Made by a program: the position numbers and the translations under genes. The notes under the pieces are model-generated. The model saw nothing but the letters and a program-made list of their open reading frames with translations. It did not search any database and was not told where the DNA came from. Positions 22,881-34,685 of a DNA stretch of 64,000 nt are shown here, in pieces. Source of the DNA: Brienomyrus brachyistius (taxonomy: Eukaryota > Chordata > Actinopteri > Osteoglossiformes > Mormyridae); contig NC_064535.1 in the NCBI RefSeq assembly GCF_023856365.1, positions 14,581,863-14,645,862 on the forward strand, read 5' to 3'. Every line of letters begins with the position of its first letter. The first letter of the stretch is position 1.

Positions 22881-24798
22881 TACATGAGCATGCAGGCGTG
22901 TCACTGCGACGCCAGAAGGACGATATGCAGAAGACCGCGTGCATGGACGTCTGAAGGGACGCCGCAGCAGCAGACTGACGCTGACCTTCGCCGACGGCTG
23001 GAAAAGCACCCTGGAGGAAAACACTTTTTTTCAATGACCGATCGACGCATTACACTTGTACAATTTTAAGAACTGAAAGACTTTTTTATAAACCTTCTGC
23101 ATGCATGGCTTGATCGTCAGCTGCCTTACATTTTCTTTGCAAATACATATATAAATATATACATATAAAGAAATTGTGCAAAATATGAAATAGGGTTTAT
23201 GGTTAGTTTTATTCTGTACAGTAATATCCTTTTGCATTTTGCAAAATCTATCTCCATTGATTACAATGGATGTTATTGTCCTGAATTCCTCTGTATCCTC
23301 AGCTCTGGCAGTGAGGAGGGTTAGGAACGTGTTTGTCTTTGTACGAGTGCATCTGAGAGGTGATGTCATTTCCTCTGCCTCTCACTATGTCTCTTCTCAC
23401 ACAATACAGCAATATAAAAGCCAACTGTGTTCAAATTAAAGTTATGTAACCGATGTATATACTGTTTTGAGAGTATATGATACTGTTGTGATCGCTGAAC
23501 ACATTTGACTGGTGTGTAACGAACTGTCATCTTTATTAGAAGGGATTTTCAGCGGATGCCGTGATTGGCAGCTGTCAAAGCCACTAGCTCCCAGTAAGCA
23601 TTTAATAAGCCAATCACATGTAGAGTAGCTGTATAGCAGTCATTATTGCATCACCACATTGTTACGCGAAGCTTTTTACCAAAGCCTTTTACACTGATTT
23701 TTATATGCTAGTCCTTCACTGGAGCAGTAGGACTTTGCCACTAAGGATTAGTACCGAGTTTCAATGGAGATGTTTTTCATTCTGGATGCTTTTCGGTCAC
23801 CCAAAAATATTTGGGGTTTTCTTGTGGACAGGACACAGTCCTCTTACAGTTTTGAGGCTGCATACATCTGCAGTTTCACTAGTAGTTTGACTTTAATTTG
23901 AATTTAAGTTCTGAAATTCACCTACAGTACATTAGAATACATTAGAATACAATGATTTTACTGGGTCACAAATAGCTTGATGTTGTGCATGTAACTCTTA
24001 GTTTTCCATTGGAAACATTACCTATAAGTTGAAGCTGCTGTTTCATAGTAAACACATTACTTTCCGCAGTTAATCTAAATAGCTAAAAAGCTAAAGAGTC
24101 AAATCTGTCGATCTGGATGATTATAAATGACTGTTTGTTAAGGGGTTTGCCTCTACATCAATCCATGTAGATTATACCTGGCCACACGTTCACGGGCTGC
24201 TTAAGACGTTCTGCGTGTCATTCGGGGAAAAGGAGAGTTAAAGTACTATATAAGCTCATTATAGCTCTGAAATTAGCTGCAAATGCATAAACATTCGATT
24301 ATGATAACAAATGCTTTTTGTCTGCTTGGTGCCCTTCAAATTTTACCTGAACAGCTGGAGGTGCCTCTGAAAAATAGCACTTTGAAGAGTGATGCTCAAT
24401 TTGTTTTTCCTCAATTTGTACAAAAAAACAAACAAAAAATAACATTATGAAAAGCACTTCACTTGTTATCGTTCGCTACAAGGTGCTGTTGGACACAAAC
24501 AGAGGATTATCAGAAGACTCAGTAGCCTGTCCAAAGATTACGTTTCTAGGGTTCAGCTTTAATCCGTTTCCGGTCAGTAGTTCCTCTTCCCAACCCCCCC
24601 CCCCCCCCCCCCCCTCGCCCCCCACTATGACATCACCTCTCGGCATGGCATGACAGCAACTCATTTTGCCTGCGTCGTGTTGTACCATTGATTTAATGAA
24701 TGCAAACTGATTCTGGTTGCAAGTTGCACATTTATACCAATGATTGTACTTTTATATTTATGTGATTTAAACTGAAGCAAAGAAATTAACCACTGAAA

Positions 24799-24804
24799 AA
24801 TAAA
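24799..24804 (+). promoter_or_regulatory. kcnk12: Candidate distal poly(A) signal of kcnk12
   Basis: AATAAA in the context CTGAAAAATAAATTTATTC, at the end of a long AT-rich stretch with UTR-like composition. After it the sequence changes character. If used, the kcnk12 3'UTR would be about 5.1 kb long. The nearer candidates at 22224 and 23435 are equally possible. Confidence 0.35.
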
Positions 24805-24814
24805 TTTATTCTAA

Positions 24815-26215
24815 GCAAAAAAATTTACCCCGGCTGGTTTTTATGGAGTGTTGCTGGTGGCTCTGGAGTGAACAGCTGCTCTTGCTGCCGTTCATCTTAA
24901 CAAAGGCACCACATGAGAAGATATAACCATGTACCTCTCTTTTATAAGCCATCCTCACTTGGACGTGTCCCACGTCTCACTCCTCACGCAATTTGATGAT
25001 CATCGCACAAACAGGCCTCTTTTTCAAAGTGCCACTTTGCCTTTAAATATCACCAAGGACAGTTATGATGTAACAATGGGTTTTTCCAAAACATCCCAGT
25101 TGCCAGCGGCGACTGGTGTGCGTGTGCTTATGTATTTTCATGGTTACCGTGGGCTTTGGTGAGCCTGCAGTGGTCCTCTGAGTCACAGATGATGCGCATC
25201 GTGAAGGAAAGCCCAATATCCTGGGTTACTTGACTGATCAGACCAAATTGTTTTTCTGTCTAAACCCTGGTGGGTGTCACAGGGAATCCTGCAGCTTCCT
25301 CTCTGCTGTCTGCAGCTGATCGGGAGTGGGCACAACATATTGTGGACAAGCCATAGCTGGATCTTTCTTGACAAATAATATCTATGGGGTCAATGACAAC
25401 GACATGGCTTTATAAGTGTATGAGACAGCATGATGAATTTTCATAGCCTTCAATTCATTTTTAGGGGACATAATTAAATTTAAGAAAAATGTGCATTGAA
25501 TTGAATTGGTCAATGATGTATACAATTAGATTTCAAGATTCACTGGAAAGTGACAGTGTGCCGTGTAAGGCTTATTAGGTGGGTACTGCTCGGCCGCGGC
25601 TGGTCATGACCTCATGCCCCTTCTCAGTCATGAGTGAGCATCCTGATGGTACTCAAGGCGGAAAGCCCAACACGATCGGCACCAAAGCAATTACAAGTGA
25701 AACTGTGAAATCTGCCTCCAACTACAGGCCAAATTATTCTCTACTAAGCTCCAACGAGTTTTGAGGAATCACTCAGAATGTTAAACTTTGCGCATATAGA
25801 AATCCTCTGCCCTTCATTCCACCCCTTCAGAGTATATTTTTCCCCATGACTTGCTCAACACAAACCTCCAACTCCCTGACAATCAGAAAGTAGCAGTAAT
25901 GCACAATAAGACAGGACGCCCCCTCTCTCATCCACTGAATATCAAACTCTGAAACCAGAGTCCAGACTTCCCCAGCTTGCTGGAGAAGCTCATATGGACT
26001 CATAGGTCCATTCTGCTCAATTCAAAGCATGCTATCTTCACATGAACATCATCATTCCTTGTCTCGACAAGGCGTGCGTGTCTATGTGTTTGAGTGACCT
26101 TGTTTATAAATATAGTAACTGTGACATTATTATTAATGGGAAACAAGGGATAAATGAAAACAACACTAACATCTGTTATCTCTCTCACTGTCACACACAC
26201 ACACATACAGATGAA
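24815..26215. other. Intergenic sequence, nothing recognised
   Basis: No coding exon, RNA gene or clear repeat except a short (CA)n at 26191-26206. Confidence 0.5.
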
Positions 26216-26219
26216 AAAC

Positions 26220-26732
26220 AGTATGTGTGAAGGTCTGGGATATATTAGACAGTAGCATAACATTTGTTACTTGTAGTTGACATGTTGAATACAGATGAAA
26301 TGGGCAGAGATCTGAGTGACTTTGACAAGGACCAAATCATTATGGCCAGACGACTGGGTCACAGCATTCTGAGGATGGAAAACCACAACCTACTGACAGG
26401 GCAGCGGCCAAGACTCACCGATGCAAGATATGAATGTAGCCTATTCTTATCCTGCGTGGTACAAACTAACAAAAGGGCTGCTGTGCCACAAATTACAGAT
26501 GATTTTGATGATTGTCACCAGAGTAATGTGTCATGACACACAATGCGCTGTGCCTTGCTGCGTATGGAGCTGCGTAGCCGAAGGCCAGAGGGCCTCTGCT
26601 GCCTCCTGTCCACCAGCGAAAGTGCCTACAATGGGTACGAAAGCATCAGAACTCAAACTGGCACAGTGGAAGTAAATCACCTGGTTCAATGACTCCTGTT
26701 CTCTGTCACACCATGTATACGGCCGGGTACAT
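26220..26732 (+). pseudogene. Tc1-like element, 5' half, forward copy
   Basis: Starts with the element's leader (GAAGGTCTGGGATATATTAG at 26229) and continues into a transposase reading MGRDLSDFDKDQIIMARRLG at about 26299, the helix-turn-helix start of a second Tc1 family. Further on come LLRMELRSRR (about 26551-26580) and W-F-N-D-S-C...HHVYGRV (about 26680-26730), which corresponds to the first catalytic Asp region. Frameshifts and a shortened helix-turn-helix region break the frame. The copy ends abruptly near 26732, where an inverted copy of the same element begins. Confidence 0.85.
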
Positions 26733-27125
26733 CTCAAGCATGTCCACTGCTCCACAGCCCCACACACAGCAGGACTCGATGTACTTTGTGTCGTGACACA
26801 TTTTTCCCATGACCATCATTAAAATTATCTGCGATTTGTGCCACAGTAGCCCTTCTGTTGGATCGTACCAAATGGAGTAGCCTTTACTCATCTCGCATGG
26901 ATAAGTCTTGGCCACCCAACACCATCAGTGGACTGTGGTTTTTCCCTCCTCAGACCACGGTCAGTAGGGACTCACCACGGCTAACCATGAGCACCCCACA
27001 AGCCTTGCAGTTTTCTGAAATGGTATGACCCAGTCGTCTGGCTATGACAATTTGGCTCTTATCTAAGTTACTTAGGTCTTTATCCCTGGCAAATTCTTAT
27101 ATATCCCAGACCTTCACATGTATTG
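26733..27125 (-). pseudogene. Tc1-like element, 5' part, inverted copy
   Basis: The - strand from 27118 downwards gives the same leader (GAAGGTCTGGGATATATAAG), then DLSNLDKSQIVIARRLGHT with a changed reading start, then the block around 26835-26870 (GGGCTACTGTGGCACAAATC) and GTGTGGGGCTGTGGAGCAGT near 26745-26765, all matching the forward copy. The two copies meet head to head inside the transposase. They are diverged from each other, so the pair is not a fresh palindrome. Confidence 0.82.
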
Positions 27126-29594
27126 TTTTTTAAGATAGTCAATGTTATTCATGTCACTTGGGGGTGGGCATAATGTATCGGTGAACATATACTCAACCAG
27201 AGGTCACACACACACACACACAAGACCAGTTTGTATGGGCAGAAAGTAACCATCCGGAAGTTCATTCTGATTCGGCAGGAAAATCACGAATTCTCATACA
27301 ATGATGGCACGTCTGAGAGGACGTTAAATTGCTGCTAAAATGACATTTATTGTCAATCACATGCTGCACTGTGGAGACAACAAGCTGTTGAACATTAGCC
27401 CCAGTCGACACTCATCAAAGGCAGAATAACGTCTCCCACGCTCAGAAGCACAGAACAGCTGAAGAAGCCTACAGCCATTTTTGGCCAACGATTCAGACTC
27501 TCATCAACATTTTTTGACAAGTTTGACAGCACAGGGATGCACTGGAAGGCAGGAACTCACTTAACCAAAACTGTTGTTCAGGGCAAGTCTCAGCCACAAC
27601 CCCAAGCTTTCTGCCACATATAAATTTCCGTTCCACAGGTTCGAAGCTCCATGGATTAAACAGGTATAAGCAATAATCTGCTAACGAAGACTCTGTGACA
27701 GTAGCTTCACAGTCTATCCACACAGAGCAACCTGATGCACATGCATGGGCCACCTGTACCATCATTTATAGAAAAACGCTGACCATAATAGTGATGGTCA
27801 GGCCAGGAGGGTTTGGGTTCTCCATTACCACTCACCTCCTACAAATTTCAACCAGGCTAAAAAAAAAAAAAAAATACAGAAAAAGGCAAGCAGTACATTC
27901 TAGACGATACAGAAAGATACAACAAGATACAAGCACTAGTGATTTAACTAATACTGATATCAGGACCACTATATGGTAGAGAGTTGTACATTTTAAAATT
28001 TGACTGAAAAAAGACAAAAGGTTGTAGAACTGGTGGAGGATACTGTCATACATTTCTATTGAAGTTCTCCTTATTGTCTACTTATATACTGCAAATAGGA
28101 TTATTATTGGAACCAATGTTCCCTTGGTTTCTTTGGTGAATCCTAACTAAGGCATGATACAAGTATGTTCCTCATCTCTGCAACAGAGACATGGTCATGT
28201 GACCTTGTCAGAAGTTTTGAAGCTTTAATGCTTCCCAGCTTCATCAACTAAATTTCGCTGTGTGTCCTCAGAGCTGCTGTCCTCTGTACGGTGCCAGTAT
28301 TATGACATGTAGACTGCATCAGGCTCATTACGGTTTAAATAAAGAGCAAATGTAGCACCTTCTGCTGCCACGGTGGTCTCAGGTTTCTTTTCTGCTCTCC
28401 TTGACAAACATTGGAGACACTGCTCTTCCATACATTTGCGGTTATTCACTTGACAGATTGCGGCCACGTTCCGGAAAGCTCCGTTGCACAGGCACATTCT
28501 CATGTCAAGATGTGTCTTTGTCCTCCTTTGTGATCGCAGAGAGGATGAGCGCCGATTTCGGCCAACATTAATGGGCTTTCAGCCAAACTTCCTCTGTCTA
28601 GGATTTTAATGACTATGGGGGCCTGTGCTGGATAAGTAACCCACCTACTGTCTGGGTGAAGGCCTCTTTGATGTTTCATAAATATTTGGAAACTTACATT
28701 TTATAAAATTGCTATCTTTGATGACATTGTTACAAAGAAAATGCATAGTGCAAAAGAGTGTGCTTCTCCTAGCATGTACCTAATCGGCAAATGCAAGATT
28801 ACATTTTTGTAACTTTTTATTACTGTAATTATGACCTGCTTGGTCTAAAAGCTCCTTATTGCCTAACAGTATGTCAGATGTAGATGCTCGCGTGTAGCAG
28901 GACTTTCCTGTCTGATTTATGCAAATATCAAGATGGAAGCCATGCCCAAGGGGTAGCTCTCGGGCAGAAATTTTGACAATCCCCAGAGGAGGAAGTCAAA
29001 CATGATTTCTGCTGGGAAAATATTTGTGACAATGTGGCTATCAAGTCTAATGTCATCCACCACCTTGAGAGGTTACACTGAAGCGGAAAAAAGACTCTGG
29101 AATAGTTTTGTTGCATTTTATATCTCTTATCTTGCTAGACAGACATCTGCCCCCAGGCGAACAAGCTGTGTTTATGTTCTGTCAAACTCTAAACAGCACT
29201 AAGGATGTCTTACATCCAAATTTACACCACCGGAAATAATTCAGGGAAAGGATTCTGCTTTAATACCTCATGTCTTAAATTTTGCCATGTCGCTGATTAT
29301 ATGGTTATGAGTTGATGATGGAGAAATTCAGTTCTACTTACCAATGACTCTGCTGCACGACAATAACACTGAAGAAACTGAAGAATAAACTGAATGTGAG
29401 ACTAAGACGGGTAAACTAACATCTGAGAGAGAGACCCAAGACACCCCAGGAAATACTGAGCTGTTAATATACCCCAAAATCCTACCGCAAATAGACGGCT
29501 GGGTTGTTGAACTGATGCAGTTAACCTTCAAAGACCATCGCTTGTGTGAGGTTTCCCTAAATGCCTCGCATTCTCATGTTTTAAGTTTTTATTG

Positions 29595-29740
29595 TGACGT
29601 GTGTTCCGAGGAACACGGTGAAATTCCTGTGCCGTAGTGGAAGATGACAGGATCAGAACATCGTGAAATTCTTGTGCCGCTGCCACAGGGCACCGGAGAG
29701 GTACACAGTGAAATTCTCGTGCCACAGCTGAAGGGGACGG
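29595..29740. repeat. Degenerate 44-bp tandem repeat, three copies
   Basis: Three diverged copies share ACGGTGAAATTCCTGTGCC, ATCGTGAAATTCTTGTGCC and ACAGTGAAATTCTCGTGCC at spacings of about 45 to 50 bp. On the - strand this gives the recurring AQEFH/AREFH in overlapping open frames, which are not genes. Confidence 0.7.
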
Positions 29741-30722
29741 TGCAGTGGCATGGAGGGACAATAGGACTACAGCAGTGCAATAAGAGATAAGTCAGTGCAA
29801 TAAGCAGCAAACATGCAATAACTGTAATATGCCTTTGAGAAACACATCCAAACACCAGCACTGACAAACCTGCAGTGCTGCACTGACAAAAATGTAGCCG
29901 GTGTTATCAGGCTAATGCCACACTCTCCTGTCCCAGAAGGATTTTTTGCAGTCATACTGCAATTCCAGTTCTCTTCGGAAAGGAACCAAACAGGTAGAGA
30001 CTGTTACTATAGAATGAGCACATCATTGCCAGCACCCAAGAAGGAAGTCATGGTGGTGTGCAAACATTCAGGTGGCCTCCTCTACACCTCGCTAGTAGTG
30101 ATCTGACCTAGTCCAGGCAGGCAGGTCATAAAGAATTACTCTAGGGGAGTAATTGACGATTAGGGCAAGAGGGAAAAGAGGAGCTCATTCAACCCATAAC
30201 CAACTAATTGATCTATAAGATAACGATCAATATGCACAATAACCAAATTTAAATCACTATATAGCTTTGAGTTATATCCTTTTTTTGCCCTATATTATAT
30301 AGTAATCAGGTATAATTTGTATTTTGTCTAAAATAGTGATTTATTGAAATGAAGTTTCATATTTATCGCCAATTCACAGAATAATAGCTGTCAAAATAAA
30401 ACAAAAAATAATTTAAAATGGCTGTTCCATAACAGTGTGGGTTCATTTGTGCTGCGTGAGACTGCACATAATATAGGTTGCTAGGCTACCACCCCAGATT
30501 TGGCCCAATGCCCAGAAGAGGGGAAAAAAACTAGACAACTCTGCTGACAACAATGCACCAAGTTCAACTGCCGTTATACGGCAGCCCGAACCGGTCACTC
30601 AAGAAGTACAGCAGAGGGGCAGGACTGCAGTGTTGTGCATATTTTCAACTATCTTTGTTCCTTCTGGCACAGACCAGGCCGGAAACAGAAGAGCTACAGT
30701 ACCAGATCTTTACCAGCTGGCT

Positions 30723-30744
30723 GGGGGGGGGGGGGGGGGGGGGG
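30723..30744 (+). repeat. Poly-G tract (22 G)
   Basis: Twenty-two consecutive G, the longest homopolymer G/C run in the window. The length may be unreliable in the assembly. Confidence 0.95.
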
Positions 30745-32967
30745 TTTGAGCCACACAATATTTTCCATGTATGAATGATAACAGTACAATGTGACAAACT
30801 TTAAATGCATTGTGAGTTCAGCATATGGCATGTTGAGACATCAGGATTTCTGCCACTTCCGTTACCTCAAGACAGAAGCAGTGCTGTTCTGTAGCCGTCA
30901 GAGACCCATTTCACAGCCTGGGGGCGGAGAATCTACCTTCAGCACAGCAAGTCGGACAGCTTGTCAGCAAGGGTCTTGGAGGGGGGAAGGGCTTCAGATG
31001 ACTGGGAGCAACTTTATTGCAAGGCTGCATTCAGTTAAACTGGGAACCGAGCAGCGCATGCAGAAGGACAGCAGTAACAAACTGAGGACAGGAGAGCTTT
31101 GCGTAGCGAGGCCTCATGGCGGCCGAGTCAAGGATGCACCGTGCCAGCAGGCAGCACCTCAGAATAAATGGCACGACTGTCACGGTTTCCTGCTGCTTGC
31201 AGCTCCAAACACACATGTTCCCACTAACACATCAGTTTGGAGACTGATTTTTGAAGCAGAAATCATCTCACAGCACAATTGTATCTGTTACAAAACATGC
31301 TATTCAGTTCCCAGGAAAAAAAATGCAGTGACCAATCAGACTGGCATTTGATTCACAGGTCATATGGGTGCATAAACCAATCACGGATCAGACACGCTGT
31401 TGCTGCACCCTAGGTGGTAAAAAAGATGCTACCTTGGCACCCAGTGTTAAGCCTGAGTCACAGGGACAGCTCTCTTCATACAGAACGGCACCTTTAATGC
31501 ACATAGGCAATTAAACCAACTTTCAATGCAACGGATCCAAAGACACTAAGTCTTAAAAATAAAACATAAAATAAAAATATAATAGTGTAATAAAGGAGAG
31601 TTTAAATCAAAACCAGGAGCTCAACCATGAGTGCAAGAAAACAGGAGAGTTTTCAGTTTTGATTTCAAAGTGCCAAAAATAAGGAACATCGAAGATCTTC
31701 TGGCAGCTGGGCGGCATCAAGGCTAAATGTGGTTCCACCACGTCTGGTTCTAAATCCGGGTCCTTCTGGCTGTCCCGTCCCTGCGGACCTTCCAGGCCTA
31801 TCTGGAATGCATTTGTTAAGCAAATGTACAGGTCATTGGCAGGCAGCCACACAGAAAAGTACATTTCTCCAACTCAAACATGAGCCTAATACTTTTGGAA
31901 GTTCACTGCGATCCATAATGTATAAAAAAGACCATGTTCTCCCAGCACTCCATTTCAAACCGAAAGATCCAATAACTCTTGTTATTCAAACACACCAAGG
32001 GATTTTCTCTATCAGTTACAATGTTTTTTAACTGGCATGACAAAAAGAAATGTCGCAGAAGTCTGTAGACAGTCAACAGAAAGGGGGAAATGAACCAATA
32101 AATTATCATCATACTGCTGGTAAGAGTTGTCCCTTAGGTCATTAAACCTGACTGCATATTATCTGGAGCATTTCAGCGTGGTACAGAAAGCCGACAGAAG
32201 CTCTCAGTCTCTCTCTCTATTACAAGCCGAAGTTTCTTTTATGCTTTGCTTATATCTCAGCCTGGTCATCTCTAAGCGTCCCTCAGACGTAAACTGCCCC
32301 TCCACGTACGGGCAAGGTGTCGTGGGCGCACTGCGTGGCTGCCCATCAGACTGCAGGTTACACTGCGCCTAAGGGGACGCCTGGCGAGAGACAGCATCTC
32401 CCAGCCAGGGCCAGCGACACTGCCAGGGCGCCAATACCACACACCGTGCCTCTGTAAAATTACAACCGTAATTACTGCATTACAGTATGAACTATGACTT
32501 ACAACTGCGACCTGAAGTATTGGACTCAATTGCTGACTTGGGGGCCCAAATAACATTCCTTTATCATCATGGCAGCTTCATTAATTTCCAGAGACTAGAA
32601 ACACTGCACACCGATTCAGCTACGTTGCATAAGCGCTTTTCCCACAGTTGCAGAAAGATGGCGCAAGTGAGAGAAACCTGTCTGAATAACCGACGGCTAA
32701 GCAACTGCAGCACTGCAGGATGCACAGCACCTGGAGAACATGCCTGCCGGACACCTCACTATGCAGTACAACACTAGCTCATAGGGGTCAACTTTACCAT
32801 TGACACTCACTGGCAGACAAAAGCCCCTGTTGCCATCTCATGGCTGTGGGATGTTACCGGCTGTCATGCGTCAGAGCCAAACAAAGACAGTCTTCATGAA
32901 AAGAAGAATGTATCTGGTTGGCAAGTTTTACCTGTTGCAGGCCGTCCAGATCCTATCACAGAAGCTA

Positions 32968-33216
32968 CAGGTGCAAGGCTGATGGGGTGCCAAGCTATTG
33001 CAGGGCACACTCACACATGGACACCGATAGGCAGTTTGGTAACTGCACTATACCCCTCAGCATGTTTTCCTGGGCTGTGGAGTGAAATTAGAGGAAACCT
33101 CACACTGACACAGAGAGAACATGGAAACTCAACGCGGGGAGAAAAGGCGGAGACTTGAATGCTGGTCCCAGAGGTGTGAGGTAACAATGCTAACCAGTGC
33201 GCCACCAGTACAGCTG
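32968..33216 (-). repeat. tRNA-derived SINE, copy 3
   Basis: Same family as 5752-6075, also reversed. On the - strand, GGTGGCGCACTGGTTAGCAT at about 33190-33209 is the A-box region, followed by CACCTCTGGGACCAGCATTC with the B-box region near 33150-33180. The body runs on to GGCACCCCATCAGCC at about 32981-32995. The open frames at 33011-33417 on the - strand come from this repeat. Confidence 0.72.
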
Positions 33217-34470
33217 CTCCATTTTCACTGCAGCTAGCTTGACATGTGTGTTGGCATAAAATGAAAATGTGAGGGAGAGGCAGACAGAGGAATGAAACGG
33301 TGTGGCAGGCAGACAAGAGCAAAGAAAAATGTAGGGAGGGTACAGACGTGCCTGGGGAGGAGGGCGACCGCCACACTTTGGCTCTTGGCACAGCCATAAA
33401 TGTAGAGGCTGAAACAAATTATTGAACTAAAGACCGAACAGAATGGGAGTAACAGCAGGTGTTTCCTGAAGCCGCTCGAATGCTTTCATTTGTGATCTGT
33501 GGATCTGATGCTTCTGAACGCTGGCGGATGAAAGAGCAACATGCACATCTGTCCCACTGTATCTCCCAGTCGACTGATGTGGCCGGAGCTGAACTGCTCT
33601 CTCTGAACGGTACTTTTAATTAGACTGAAGGCCGGTCTCACGAAGACTTCTATCCTGCATCCACAATGCATTAATTTTTTTAGGACATCCTGTTGCGGTT
33701 ATTATTTTTTTAACGTGCAGGGGTGTCGTGAGGTGGGGGGAGGGGGGGGATTAGGATGATTCCAAGGGCCCCTGAGTGACAGGGGGTCCAAAAAATCTGT
33801 AATATAACTGGATTGGTCTGGACTGGGGGGGCAAATATGACATGCTTTCATGGGGCCCAAAATCTTTAGCAACCCCGCTGATTATGTCTGTATATGTGTT
33901 CTTAAAATTTTTGTTGTGTGTCAAAGTAATGATTACATCCGAAGATAATCAAATAATTGAGGCTTGAAAACATGACTTGTGTGTTTGCACGGGCTGTGAA
34001 TTTGAGCAAGTCTGTGTTTTATACTTGTATTGGGTAACAAGAGAGGAACATCACACGCATTAACTGAGCTTTTCACTGCAGAACTGATCCATTTGCAGCA
34101 TTTAAAATTCTCTTTTAAATTTTTCTGAATTTCCCTTTCGGGTGAGGAGTAATTGCGAAGAGAATTAAGGTAAACAAAGTGCTGAGAGTTTTTGTAGCAA
34201 ACAAAAGCAGGTGACACAGGGACTGGCCAAACAAAACAAAAAAGGAATATGAGAATTTATAGGTGATGGGCGGAACAAGAGACATGCAAATGTGTTCTAT
34301 TTTTAAATAGTTACAGTAACTAGCCTTCCCTCCCAAATTAGCACCAGGCCACGCCCCCCATTTTCACCAATAAGAAAACAAAGCTTACAAACAAGAAAAA
34401 CACGTGGGTGAGGTCATCACTTTGAAATATACATTAACAATTTTACTTATACAAGAATTTTATTAGTTTA
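33217..34470. other. Intergenic sequence, repeat traces only
   Basis: The stretch 33715-33880 (G-rich, with CATGGGGCCCAAAATCTTTAG) resembles a common dispersed fish repeat but has no clear ends. No gene is seen. Confidence 0.4.
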
Positions 34471-34479
34471 TTTTTCTAT

Positions 34480-34685
34480 TTATTTACACATGCTTTTACA
34501 GTATTTCCATATATAGCGATGTAGATTCAGGGTCAGCAGCCCCTGCCAGACCAGCTTAGTGCCTTGCCCAGGGACCCAAGGGGAATATGATTATTCTGCC
34601 AAGAATCAAACCTAATCTCCATCACTGAGGCTGATGTGATCGATGCCTTGCCAACGATCTGCTACATTAAAGTTACATATGAAAC
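34480..34685 (-). repeat. tRNA-derived SINE, second family (copy 1)
   Basis: On the - strand a B-box-like GGTTTGATTCTTGG (about 34597-34611) is followed by CCTTGGGTCCCTGGGCAAGG and CACTAAGCTGG, the 'ccttgagcaaggcacttaac' type block that marks another widespread fish SINE group. It is strongly diverged. Confidence 0.55.

Larger units (their letters stand above)
19668..23460 (+). other. kcnk12: Probable kcnk12 3'UTR, proximal part
   Basis: No stop-free coding continues after the TAG. The stretch holds AT-rich, UTR-like DNA with a LINE tail (20040-20146), a poly-G run (21816-21833) and several possible poly(A) signals: AATAAA at 22224-22229 and ATTAAA at 23435-23440, the latter in the context CAAATTAAAGTTATG. 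Where the transcript ends cannot be decided from sequence alone. Confidence 0.4.
27130..32960. other. Intergenic sequence without a supportable gene
   Basis: Contains a short (CA)n at 27207-27222, a three-copy degenerate repeat (29595-29740), a poly-G run at 30723-30744 and a probable old repeat at about 31610-31860. The open frames (for example 28300-28503 on -, 30791-31351 on +) have no recognisable domain. Confidence 0.5.

Noticed and set aside
30791..31351. 186-codon + strand frame
   Set aside because: Longest non-repeat frame outside the genes, but no domain, signal peptide or splice context was recognised; chance is likely in a 64-kb window.
31607..31864. - strand frame at an old repeat, considered as LINE RT C-terminus
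   Set aside because: The text resembles a dispersed fish repeat, but the peptide does not clearly show the LW-LP and FKSRLKT blocks; left unassigned.
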